Assembly (NCBI RefSeq): GCF_026151205.1
Contig: NC_087074.1
Span: 7,605,726-7,669,725 of the forward strand
Length of the DNA stretch: 64,000 bases
Direction: 5' to 3'
Origin: Bolinopsis microptera
Taxonomy: Eukaryota > Ctenophora > Tentaculata > Lobata > Bolinopsidae
In this document: piece after piece, positions 41,955 to 53,800 of the stretch
Position numbering within the stretch: the stretch's first letter is position 1
Layout of the letters: each line of letters begins with the position of its first letter
The notes under the pieces: generated by a model
What the model was told of the DNA's origin: nothing
What the model saw: only the letters and a program-made list of their open reading frames with translations
The model's database searches: none
Program-made: the position numbers and the translations under genes

Positions 41955-43648
41955 TTATAAAGTTGTAAATGCTGCCAACTTAAAAGCATCTAATAATGGT
42001 TCTCCAGTCCAATTACCAATTTCATCAAGTTCATCATCTTCCGACGATAATAAACCGACATAATTCCACGTAAAAGCAGCTACAGAGTATCGCATGTCGG
42101 GCTGATCATATTCTTGGTCAGGATCATAACATGTGTAAAATGGATTTAAATCTGTCATCTCGAACATAGGCACTAAATGAATTTTTTCAGCTTTCACAAC
42201 CTCCGGATGAATATGAAGTCCCTCAGGATATTCTTCCTGGTCAAAACAAATGTCTACTTTGAACTTGTGGGGTTGCCCAGACTTCAAATTGGGGGTAAAC
42301 TTTAGAACGAACCCACATTTTCCGGGAAGATGGCAAACAGTGTCAGGGTGCTTGAAATTGAAAGCATAAAATTGAGGGGTCAAGAACAAATCTTTAACTG
42401 TACAAGAATTCCAGCTTAATATCTTTTTGTCCGGCCCAACTACTCTTCCAACTCGTCTAACACTCTGTCCCTTAGATGTAAAATCAATGCTATTTTCTCT
42501 TATTATAGCGGCACCTACTAAGACTTTTGGAGCCCACTTTTCAAGAAATTTAGGTGATATACTGCTCCATCCTCTCTTGCGACGAATAATCTCCATTTCA
42601 TGTGTACCATGTCAGGAGTAACAATACCACGGCACAACACTAACCCTTCAATCAGCATGTACAAATTTAGTACAAGAGGTGAATTTTTAGCAGCATCAAA
42701 ATATTCCTGGACACTCAGTCCACGAAATCTCTCAAATGAGCAAAAGATGTGAGGAATTTCTGTTGTACTTTGGGGAGGCACTGCAGATGCAGGGCCAGGC
42801 ACGATGGTATTATTTGATGGCAGAGAGGAATTTAAACTAATAGTTTTCTTAAACTCTCTAGTGGATCGCCTGTATAGCACATTAACAAATGATGCATTAG
42901 AATCAGATGATTGTGTAGCACTATCCAAAACATCAAACAGCTCCTCGAAAGACGCATCATCTTCAGAAATACATTTACAAAGATCAACATTCTGTAAGAG
43001 GTAACGAGAAGCTTCATCAAACATCTTTTCCTTACTCTCCAGATTCTTTTTAATTATCTTCACCAAGAAAACAGGATTACTTCTTGTAATCTGCAACATT
43101 AAATCTAGTTGATTAGTTTCTAGTTCAGAGTAATTCCTCATGTAGGGCTCAGCAAATATCTCAGCTCTGTTCTCCAGACTACAAATCTTCTCTAGGACCA
43201 GGTCTAGAAACTTGTCACATTTCATTACCCTGCTACAAAACCTGGCCTCCTCAAACAAGAACAACAAAGTCTGGTAATCCGAGGAGGAACTCACCCCACC
43301 CACCAGGCTGGTATAATAGTCCCCACACCTCCCTGCTAACCACTCTACTTTGAACACGTGACACAGCTTGTTAACATCTCTGAACAAGTGTTTCTCCGGC
43401 AGGATCTCCCCGCTGTACAGGGCCCCCAGGAAACTCTTCACCGCCTCCCCCGCAAAGTCCTCCACCTCTAGCTCTGTCTGGTGTAGTTCCAGGAACAGGT
43501 GAACAAACACTGAACTGTGGTAAGACAGGATCAGGGAGTTTGCTCTCTTTTCCTCTCCTCCTTGTAACTTTAGGACCACATTACCGTGAAACTCACAGTG
43601 TAGGTTCTCTATTCCAAAATCTAACGGTACTGTCACCTTCGGAGCCAT
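41955..43648 (-). pseudogene. BTB/POZ protein gene, copy 1, frameshifted
   Basis: Tandem paralogue of the gene at 44942-46627. It encodes MAPKVTVPLDFGIENLHCEF and a full BTB domain (about 20-118), and keeps the paralogue's frame to about residue 340 (LYMLIEG). There, between GGGTT and ATGGAGATT (about 42596-42655), copy 1 is 16 bases shorter than copy 2, moving the remainder into another frame. The downstream 200 codons, from MEIIRRKRGW to FKLAAFTTL, are still open, so damage is limited to this indel. I saw no splice pair that would restore the frame. It may be a young pseudogene, an assembly error, or two separate products. Confidence 0.85.
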
Positions 43649-44941
43649 GCTCCTGATAAAGTAACTGATTAGTAAAAGAATTATACAGATATTCTTGATA
43701 TTATACAATAGTGAGCTGTCTGAGTGTATTATAAGGTGCTGTTACTAGATACGGACTGTATATTGTCTAAAATAATAAGCGGATGGATACGTTGAATATA
43801 GGTTTATCACTGTCATAGAAAACTCTTAATTTAAAAGGAAATAGACTTATAATAAATGTCTTGGTGGTCTACCCTGTTATAGTGTTATCTGAACAAGTTT
43901 TAAAGTTTGATTGCAACCTACCTGAAGAATGTACATTAGTGTTTTAAGTAAAACTTCAAAGAAGGAGATAACTTGGGTGGTCCTAGATGTATTATTATTA
44001 ATTATATTATATTACCTATTAGGGTATTACCTAAGCAGTCAAACTATTGTTAAAAGAATTTAAGTTCATCTGCATTTTATATTATTTACTGTAAAAACAT
44101 ACATGAACACATTATGCTATTTATCAATGTCCTTTCTTTTTAATTCTAAAAAATAGATTAAATAACTAACTACGTAGACAAGGTTCTAGAAATATCTACA
44201 TAAACTGTGAACTGAGCTGAGAAGTAATTGACTGCATCTTGACAATGATATTTTAATATCGCTTGCATGTTTACCGGGATCAAAATTAGAACAAACGTCG
44301 GGAAACATTAGAGTTTGTGCAGCTCAGGCAACAAGTTTAACAGTTTTAGATATTTTCTAACCATGCAACAAGGTTACAAATAATTAAATAAAAAGGTTAA
44401 ATTGGTCAATCTAAATCGATTGAAAATATGATTTCTTTAAAACGAAGAAATTAAAGCGAAGTTAGAGATCTAGACAAATTTAGATTTAATATAAACTGCT
44501 TCAGATAATCTGTTTAAAATGAAAGAAATAAAATCAAATTCAGATACTCTTGAAGTTCTTACATCAAGACATATGTTCTACAACTAAATTACACTCTTGA
44601 TATTAAACTCACCATGAGCTGTACCAATTAAAAGAATCCATTAAAATTATATCTATTTGGAGGCTATTCCAACGATATTCCAGTGTTATACAGACTTCAT
44701 ATTAGGTGTACAATTTAAGAGAGCTCTGGTTTTTCACTCAATGTATATACCTAGGGTATACCTCTAATTAAGATGGAGCTAGGATAGAATCCTAAGCATT
44801 TCGTAAAATGCAAACTCGTTAAGTTTCAGGAAATACCAAGTCATTTAAATTAAATATTCCAATTCAAAGGAATCATTATAAATAACATCATATACTTACA
44901 TACTTATACTCTCAAGGTAGGCTTTAACTGCTATCATAAAC
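43649..44941. other. Spacer between the BTB copies
   Basis: AT-rich. 44690-44941 is homologous to 41690-41950 (3' flank of copy 1): GACTTCATAT, AGAGAGCTCTGG and TTTTCACTCAAT occur in both. The duplicated unit therefore includes 3' flanking DNA, about 3 kb in all. No other gene seen. Confidence 0.75.
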
Positions 44942-46627
44942 TTATAAAGTTATAAATGCTGCCAACTTAAAAACATCTAAAAGTTTTCCATTCCAATTAC
45001 CAATTTCACAATGAGCGTAAAAATCACACAAACCGACATTATTCCACGTAAAAGCAGCTATTGAGTATCGCATGTCGGGCTGATCATCATCGTCAAATTC
45101 GTCATCACATGAATAATCTGTCACATCGAACATGGGCACCAAATGAATTTTGTCAGCTTTCACAACATCAGGATGAATATGAAGACCCTCAGGATACTCT
45201 TCCTGATTTAAACAAAGGTTTACTTTAAACTTATGGGGTTTTCCTGACTTCATTTCAGGGGTAAACGTTAGAACGAATCCACATTTCCCATTAAGATCAC
45301 AATTAGTAGTGTTAGGGTGCTTAAAATTAAATGCAAAAGATTGAGAAGTCTCAAACAAATCTTTGACTGTATAAGAATTCCAACTTAATATCTTTTTGTC
45401 CGGCCCAACTACTCTCCCAACTCGTCTAACACTCTCTTCCTTAGATGTAAGATCATTTCCATTTTGTCTTATTGAAGCGGCATATCCTGCATAATCGGTC
45501 TCCCACGAATCAAGAAATTCAGGTGATATTCTGCTCCATCCTCTCTTGAGACGAATAATTTCCATTTCATCTACCATTTGCATTTCATCTTCCATGTAAT
45601 AGGGAATATCTTCATCACACAGCGGAAACCCCTCAATCAGCATGTATAAATTCAGTACAAGAGGTGAATTTGTAGCAGCCTCAAGATATTCCTGACAACT
45701 CAGTCCATGAAATATCTGAAATGAGGAAAAGATGTGAGGAATTTCTCCTAATGTACTTAGGAGATGTGCAGATGCAGGGGGGATGGTATTATTTGATGGT
45801 AGAGACGAATTTAAACTTATCGTTTTCTTAAACTCTCTCGTGGACCGCCTGTATAGCACATTAACAAATGATGCATCAGAATCAGAGGATTGTGTAGCAC
45901 TATCCAAAACATCGAATAGCTCCTCAAAAGAAGCATCATCATCAGAAATACATTTACAAAGATCTACATTCTGTAAGAGGTAACGAGAAGCTTCATCAAA
46001 TATCTTTCCCTCACTCTCCAGATTCTTCTTCATTATCTTCAACAAGAAAACAGGATTACTCCTTGTAATCTGCAACATTACATCTAGTTGGCTAGTTTCT
46101 AGTTCAGAGTAATTCCTCATGTAGGGCTCAACAAATATCTCAGCTCTGTTCTCCAGACTACAAATCTTCTCTAGGATCAGGTCTAGAAACTTGTCACATT
46201 TCATGACCCTGCTACAAAACCTGGCCTCCTCAAACAAGAACAACAAAGTCTGGTAATCAGAGGAGGGACTCACCCCACCCACCAGGCTGGTAAAGTAGTC
46301 CCTACACCTCCCTGCTAACCACTCTACGTTGAACACGTGACACAGCTTGTTAACATCTCTGAACAAGTGTTTCTCCTGCAGGATCTCCCCGCTGTACAGG
46401 GCCCCAAGGAACCTCTTCACCGCCTCCCCCGCAAAGTCCTCCACCTCTAGCTCTGTCTGGTGTAGTTCCAGGAACAGGTGAACAAACACTGAACTGTGGT
46501 AAGACAGGATCAGAGAGTTTGCTCTCTTTTCCTCTCCTCCTTGTAACTTTAGGACCACGTTACCGTGAAACTCACAGTGTAGGTTCTCTATTCCAAAATC
46601 TAACGGTACTGTAACCTTCGGAGCCAT
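44942..46627 (-). CDS. BTB/POZ domain protein, copy 2 (intact)
   Basis: 561 residues, single exon. The BTB domain is about 20-118 (NVVLKLQGGEEKRANSLILS, YHSSVFVHLFLELHQTEL, FLGALYSGEI), followed by a helical BACK-like stretch up to about 270 (CDKFLDLILEKICSLENR; LLQNVDLCKCIS). BTB proteins usually dimerise and often act as substrate adaptors for Cullin-3 ligases; that is family knowledge, not shown here. The C-terminal half (about 350-560; SVRRVGRVVGPDKKILSWNS, CGFVLTFTPEMKSGKPHKFK, YPEGLHIHPDVVKADKIHLV) has no domain I recognise: no Kelch or MATH repeats. ATG is preceded by TTACTTTATCAGGAGC. Copy 1 is a close tandem paralogue. Confidence 0.9.
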   Translation of the reverse strand: MAPKVTVPLDFGIENLHCEFHGNVVLKLQGGEEKRANSLILSYHSSVFVHLFLELHQTELEVEDFAGEAVKRFLGALYSGEILQEKHLFRDVNKLCHVFNVEWLAGRCRDYFTSLVGGVSPSSDYQTLLFLFEEARFCSRVMKCDKFLDLILEKICSLENRAEIFVEPYMRNYSELETSQLDVMLQITRSNPVFLLKIMKKNLESEGKIFDEASRYLLQNVDLCKCISDDDASFEELFDVLDSATQSSDSDASFVNVLYRRSTREFKKTISLNSSLPSNNTIPPASAHLLSTLGEIPHIFSSFQIFHGLSCQEYLEAATNSPLVLNLYMLIEGFPLCDEDIPYYMEDEMQMVDEMEIIRLKRGWSRISPEFLDSWETDYAGYAASIRQNGNDLTSKEESVRRVGRVVGPDKKILSWNSYTVKDLFETSQSFAFNFKHPNTTNCDLNGKCGFVLTFTPEMKSGKPHKFKVNLCLNQEEYPEGLHIHPDVVKADKIHLVPMFDVTDYSCDDEFDDDDQPDMRYSIAAFTWNNVGLCDFYAHCEIGNWNGKLLDVFKLAAFITL

Positions 46628-47883
46628 GCTCCTGATAAAGTAAGTAATTAGTATTAGAAAGAAATTATTGATATAAAGTGATATAGTGAGCTGTCTGAGT
46701 GTTACAATGTATTATAAGGTGCTGTATTTAGACACCGACTGTATAATTCAACACAACAAACACTCGATTCAAGATAATGAATGCAAGTCAGGCAGCAAGT
46801 ATGCAGATATTACATTTAATACTCTCAAGGACTTGTTTTTTTTTATGAGGCAACTGGTCGTTGGTAAAATCTTCGTTTTGAAGTGCCAGGATAATGGTTC
46901 ATGGTTTTGTGGATTGTAGTCCAATATTATGAAAGTATCCTCTGATTAAGATTTAACTAAGTACTATAATTTCACATGTTTTTTGTTATGATTTACTATT
47001 CCATGCTGAGAACAGTTAAACGATTAAAGTATTGAAGTTCATCTGTAAACAATATCAAGTACTAACAAACGTATCATACTAATCACTAATCCCAAATTAA
47101 AAACTTTCCTATTTTTAATTTTCTTACTTCGGACTACAAGTTGAAAACAAGAAAAAATTGAAAATTTTCGCTGATAAAATACTGTTAATTACTGAAAAAT
47201 GTAGTTAATTACTGAAAAAACATGAAAACATCATGCTAAATACTCATGAACTTGTTTACCTGTAAAGTAAAATTATATCCAATATTACTAACTAGAAATG
47301 GTTAGAAATATCACTCTAACTGGTAAAGTACTGTACTCTACTGCAATGATATCCTTAAATTGTGTTCTAGAACTAAAATAAGAGAAAACATCGGGAAAAC
47401 CAGTAAATATTCTCGAAACGAAATTCACAAAAACATCAAAGTAAAATAATTATAAGATTGTAAACACCGGAACAATTGACAAATCAGCAATTTTACTGGT
47501 TCGTTCATTTTTAAAGAATTTTCACGCAGAAATAATTTAAAGTTTGAAAAATAATTAAAAGTTAGTTACGTCAAATAAGATTTCCTCGGAATTTAACCAT
47601 TTTGCAATGATAAAACACAAATATAATTCATCAACTTAAACTTTTAAACAAATATGTGGCATTAACATATTATTCATTTAAGGAACGGTGTTTTCTTAAA
47701 TAGGTTAGCAACACAGTCCTTTTCACAGTCACACCCAAGTTGTTAAGTCACGACATAAGTCATATAATAGCTCTGCTCAACATCTTATCTTACAAGACAC
47801 CATTCCATAATAGATAGAAACCTGTCCTTGCACCAAACACACACAGTCGACCTTCGCTAAATTATAAACAGTATCTCTCCAAA
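46628..47883. other. Intergenic: GOPC 3' side to BTB copy 2
   Basis: AT-rich and without recognised features. The plus-strand frame 46686-46919 overlaps the BTB 5' flank and lacks support. Confidence 0.55.
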
Positions 47884-50800
47884 CTAAGAGCCGTTCTCAC
47901 CGACACTAACCACATCCTCACACGCTGGAGGTGATGTCTTCCCATTACTCACTACAGTCACATCAGACACAATGTCACCTGGGTCAGCAGTATAAGACAC
48001 GTTGTCGTTCTTGATGTCCAGTGCGCGCACCCCCGTTACAATAGTATCAGTCAGGTTCACCTCCTCGCTCTCTAACACAGGGCCGGGAGGGATGGTGGGG
48101 GCGGTGAAGTTGGGAGGCATTGATATCTGGGGGACGTGTGAGGGTTAGCTAATAAGTTATACAAGCTGGAGAGACTTATATTAATTATATGTCGGATATT
48201 ACTGAATAAAGATCTCAAATCTTAATTAATTCTAGGCAAGCTGAAATGAAACTTAAATGTGTTTAAGTTCCTTTATTTAAAAGAGTTCACGACTTTTAAC
48301 TTGTCAAAAATGTATCTCTTTATCTCAGAGAGTTTAACAACTTTAAGATTTTAAACTTGATACGTATAACGTAACCTTACACCAAAACCTTAACAGTAAT
48401 GTTATCTCATTCTAAGTTACAAGTTTACACTACACACAATAAAGTTCCTAACCAGAATAGTATTTTGAACGTCCTCCTCCTCCTTCTCCCCTCCGTTGTA
48501 GTAATAATCAAACGATTTAGCTGGCTCCGTTATATTTGTACCTGGAGATGAACAGATAACATGTTAAAGTGGTAAACTCAGATTATAGAATAACAGAACA
48601 GGTGATGCCAGTTAGCAATAACTGTAACAAATTGCACTCAAATTAATATGATCCTATGAAATGTCATCTTTCGACATCTAAAGATCTGGAAACTTGAAGT
48701 CCTACCCCTCCCTCCCCCATTTCCCACCCTTCCCCAAATCTAAACAACTCAGTCCTAACCAGTCATGTTGCTGATAGAGTTAGCGTTCACCATTTTAACT
48801 GTGTTCCTAGTACTCAGCACATTCTCCAGTACAGGAGCCCCCTTCACGTTCACAGTGTCTCCGTTTAGCTGACTACTGCGCTCTCCTAGTGTGTTCTCTC
48901 GGGGGAACTTACCAACCTGGGTGGTAATTGGGCGGTAATTGGGAGGTAATTAGGTAATAAGATTGTAATTAGTTAATTAGTTATTTGGGAAATTAGTAGT
49001 CTATAGACTCAATAATGAAAGGTAAGGATAGCTATCGGCAAAATAGGATCGAGATTACAGGGGGCTCACTGAGTGATAAATATCAATATTAAGTTAATCA
49101 GAACAGTGTGAGGACCATGACCAGTTAACGGATTGTTCTCCACAGATTGCTAAAAATACATTGTTGTTATATTACTCTTTTTATCTCATAACTGTAGAGT
49201 TAGTAGGCTGAGTGGTGGGTATGTTGGGCGCCATATTTCGCGGGGGGTTGGGAATTGAGACACACAACTTGGCATTAAGCCAGCGTTAACAGGAAGTTGG
49301 CACTAAGCCAGGGATTGTACCTGATATTTCTGAATACCCTGAGACTTCGGTCGCTCTTCTGGTATGGGGTCTATCTCCAATATAGGGGCTTTCTCCAAGT
49401 GGTGTTCGTCATCGTACCCTGCTATGTGCGCTACCTGGAGACAGAACTCGGTTACAGTGGAATAAAATATCTGGTTTAAAAACTGTGTTACAATTCAAGA
49501 CACAGGTTTATCAAGAATCACAACGAGACTACCGCCCTATTCACTACTTATTTGATGACTTCAGTTCGACAACATTTGAAGATCAAGTCATCGGATGGAC
49601 TCCATCCATTAACAGACAATGTAATAACAGATAATAAAGCTTCAAGACTCTCGGAGTCTGTTGTCGATCTCTATGAAATGAATCAAAAGAAAGAAGAGCA
49701 TATAATAGCAGCCACCTTGAGAACGAGTTCGTCCCCGCAGGCACTGAGCCACTGCACTGCATCTGAGTGCGACATTGTGCGGAGATCCTGACCTGTTACA
49801 CACCACGATAGCATCACCAACATACAACCCTCCAAACCTGCACATAGACCACGTGTTAGGAGTGTTAATGTAATTATTATACATTAAAATTGGGTATTAC
49901 CCAATACTCAGTATTACCCAATAGTCAGTATTACTGGGACAAACCCTGTGATAGGTACTGACCAGTGTTAACCAACTCGTTGGATTTTGAAAATATTGCA
50001 ACTTTAAGTTACAACTTTAAGTTTGAATTGAAACCCTCTCAAAAGATGAGGTATCTTTCAGTGTCCCTGACTGAACAGTGAACCCCTGGCCTAACCCTTA
50101 CGCTTACCCTTACCCTTATTCCCTCAGGGGTAAAGACACGTGCCTGTCAGGAGTAAAGGAACGTTCCTGTCAGGAGTAAAGACACGTACCTGTCAGCTGG
50201 TTTTCCGGGATGAACTGCAGATATTATTATAGGAGCTCTGTGGTCCGCTCCTCCCTGCAACAGTTCATTTATTAGTAAGTTAATATCTCACATTAACAGT
50301 CATTCAGTGACAACTTAATTACGACTTGTTTATTCGTCAAAATATGTGATGTTTGAAATTGAGTGAAGTCGACATGTTTTTAATAGTCGGAATGTTTTAA
50401 ATATTGGTTGGAATGTTTCTAAAGTTACCAGGGATCTAGACTCTGAGGCTTATGAACATATCAGACTAAACAAATATTATATATATATAATATTCAACAT
50501 TCATTCGAGAGCACTTTTGTTGTTGCTGTGCTAAAGTCTCGCCAGTCTGATCTAACGTTAACAGCCTGAATAAAGCAGTTGCTGGACAGTATAAAAGTTG
50601 TGGAATACACTGACTGGACAGTATTAAAGTTGTGGAATACACTGACTGGACGGTATGATGTTATGATGGTAGTTTACTATCCCACTTTACTGCAGACTGC
50701 AGAGTGCAGGTATTAGTAATAACTTTGCAGGTATTAACAATAACTTTGCAGCGTGCACACTGCACACCTGTGTAGAGGTGCTGCAGCTGGATTAAATTGC

Positions 50801-53800
50801 AGATTTAATTGAGAATCTATTGATATGCAAAGGCGTGGAATTAAATTAGAACCCCACCTATAAAAGTAGTAGGTACTGTGTAGTGGTAACTAGAACTGTA
50901 GCGTGGTAAAACTGTACTCTCCAGACAAATACCACTTCACAGAGTCACGTGGTGTGATGGTTATGTCACGTGGTATGATTATTATTAGTAAATACTAATT
51001 AGTAAATACTTACTAGTAAATACTTACTAGTAAATACTTACTAGTAAATACTTACTAGTAAATACTAATTAGTAAATACTTACTAGTAAATACTAATTAG
51101 CAAGTACTATACGCTAATCTAACTGCGTATAATGCGATTACACTATTAATTGCACGAGGCGCAGCCGAGTGGAAATTGATACAATAATCGCACGAGGCGA
51201 AGCCGAGTTCGATTATTGCAGTTATTTCACGAGGCGCAGCCGAGTGCAATAACTGGTGTAATCGTATTATACATGCAGTTAGATTCACGTATAACTCCAC
51301 GCCTCTGATGTTATAACCAGTGTAATTAGTTTATAATCGCACCGACTTTGTTGTTATACAGGGTGGGCCTCAAAAGGCCCCTATAAACAAGCAGGAAGGA
51401 TCATCTGTGATAGTCCTTATCAGTTAAAATATAGAGAGAATGGAATGTGCGATGGATCCATGTGAATAGAATTGGTAAAACGTGAATAAATCGCTGGTTT
51501 TTTAATTTTGTTACCCAGGATTTTTTTTGGTGGTTTCTATTAACCAATGTAAACAGTTCTGGGTAAGAAATTCAAGCTAGCTCGCTCAGGGGCTAAATTG
51601 GTCAAATAAGCTCAGTGAAGCTCGCAATCACACAAAACTTGCCACAAAGGTTTAGATACTTGTTATTAACATTCTGTGAAATTTAGAAGCAAAAATATTT
51701 ATCAGAACATAAGTTATGCCACTTTTTGTTTTACAAATATTAGTGAGATCTCAGCCTCATACTGTGTTGTGTTAATGCAATGTAAGGATTGACTTATTCC
51801 AAACACAAGGAAAGATGTTGTCTTAAACATTTTTTACTTTTGTTCTTCTTAAAATAATGTGAGGCCCCTATCGATATCTTATTCAAGGACTCGCTCATTT
51901 TAAGTGATGTTATATTTAAAGTCTTTCTATTATAATTTTACCTGACTACCAAAATGTAGGATACTTTAATGTATCTACCATCTATGACTCTTAGCGTTCC
52001 ATTGAACAGCATGTTTAAGATAGTTACAGCTGCATGGTACAGACTACACTCACCACTCGACCACTCGACCACTTAACCAGTCAACATCGATACTTGTCAC
52101 TTTTTGGATTACGCTTATTTGCCCTTGAGTTTTGTTCGCGTACTCAACTTTATATTTGTCCGTTCATTGATTTATTGATACCGTTAATATGCGAGATATT
52201 ATGATATCCTTCTTGCCAAAAGATATCAGTTTTGCATAATGAGAAAGGAGGTACCCTTTTGAGTCATTTCGTAAGTGTTCAGACTCCACGGGCTAATAGT
52301 TAGTCTTAGACACTGAACACTATGTACAATGTACAATGTACAATGTACAATGTACATCTGCTAAACTTCACAGTACTCCGACTATTACGTCTAAAAACTG
52401 TTAACAAATAAGACTACAACCTTAGCCAGCGTCTAGGTAATGCCAGATATTACCCGACGCTGGGTAATGCCAGCCGCCAGATATTACTCGACGCTGACTC
52501 ATTAACAAATATCTCAGACCAATTACCGTAGGTTGTCACCAGTACTTTAGTCAGGGTCCCATTATACCTGACATACGTGTAGGCTATAATGCTTTGATGT
52601 TCCTTTATACACTCTTTAAAACTTAACACATACGAGTTTAAAGAATTGAATTTCCCATTTATTAATAAAAACGAGACTGCCTGCGTGTCGTGTTGTTGAT
52701 ATTTAGTTGTATTGAGTTTTTTCCTAGTTTAACATAGTCCCTTCAGAATTATCCATTCTCAGCTGATAATATTGTCTTGTCATGACACATATGACATTAT
52801 TATATTCGCGTTGATCAGCTGCTACGACGTCATTGTGTATCGTGAGAACCGCAGTAAACCTTATCTTATCAATCATCATAGGTGTATGAACAGTTCCCAG
52901 ATTCCTAGACATTATATGTCTGGAGATTGAAGATGGTTCAATGTTACAGAGTAGCAGTGCCAACTATTAATTCAATTATCTTACTGAGAATGAGATCATT
53001 GTATATTATCGTGAACGTCTTAAGAATTCATTTAGGAACAATGAATTCCTTCCTATCACAACTGTGAACTGCATATTTCCTTCCGAATAAAATAAACTAT
53101 CAAATTCACATACAGTACTCCTCACAAAACCACAATGATATTTCGTTGTTTTTCGCTTTCCTCTCTTATTCTTGAAGGTAAAATAATAAACAAGATTTAC
53201 ATTTTCGTTGGTTCATGCGTGTATTATTTCTGGTTTCAACAATATTTTGGGAAAGCGTCCGTGCTTTATCCTTCAGAATCTTACAACTCTTTAAAAGCCG
53301 CTCGTATTTCAGGTACCTATAGATTGCATTCAATCGCTCACTTAAGTTCACCATATTCTCAATTTTCCTACCTATTTATACATTTATTTGCAGAGTAATT
53401 TGATCATGAGCAAATTGATGCAATATTTTTTTTTTTACAAATTTGTTTCCTGTATTTGCACGATGAAATGTTAACCTATGCCATTGCTATTATAAATATT
53501 TCGGCGTTCATAGATAACAGTATAGATTTTGTACAGAGACATCTTTATTTGTGTTTCCATATTTCCATGGTGCGCCACTGACAAACAAGTTCAACAGAAT
53601 TAAAATGACCCTTTCTTTAAACCTTGTACGCTATTTAGCGGAACTCAGATATAAACTGGCAAACTGTCAAAGTTTCGGAAATTAGGAATGTTCAAACCTG
53701 CCTCTTTAAACCAGTGTTGAAAACGCTTTGTGTGTTTTGAGTTAGTGGAATTGTTATTAACTGCAGTTTCAAACTGAGTTTCACAGGATTTCAACAAGTC

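Noticed and set aside
46686-46919. 77-codon plus-strand frame beside BTB copy 2
   Set aside because: Overlaps its 5' flank, not conserved beside copy 1, no motif.
53135-53398. Possible first exon MIFRCFSLSSLILEG with donor GAAG/GTAAAA
   Set aside because: No following exon in a matching phase could be found.
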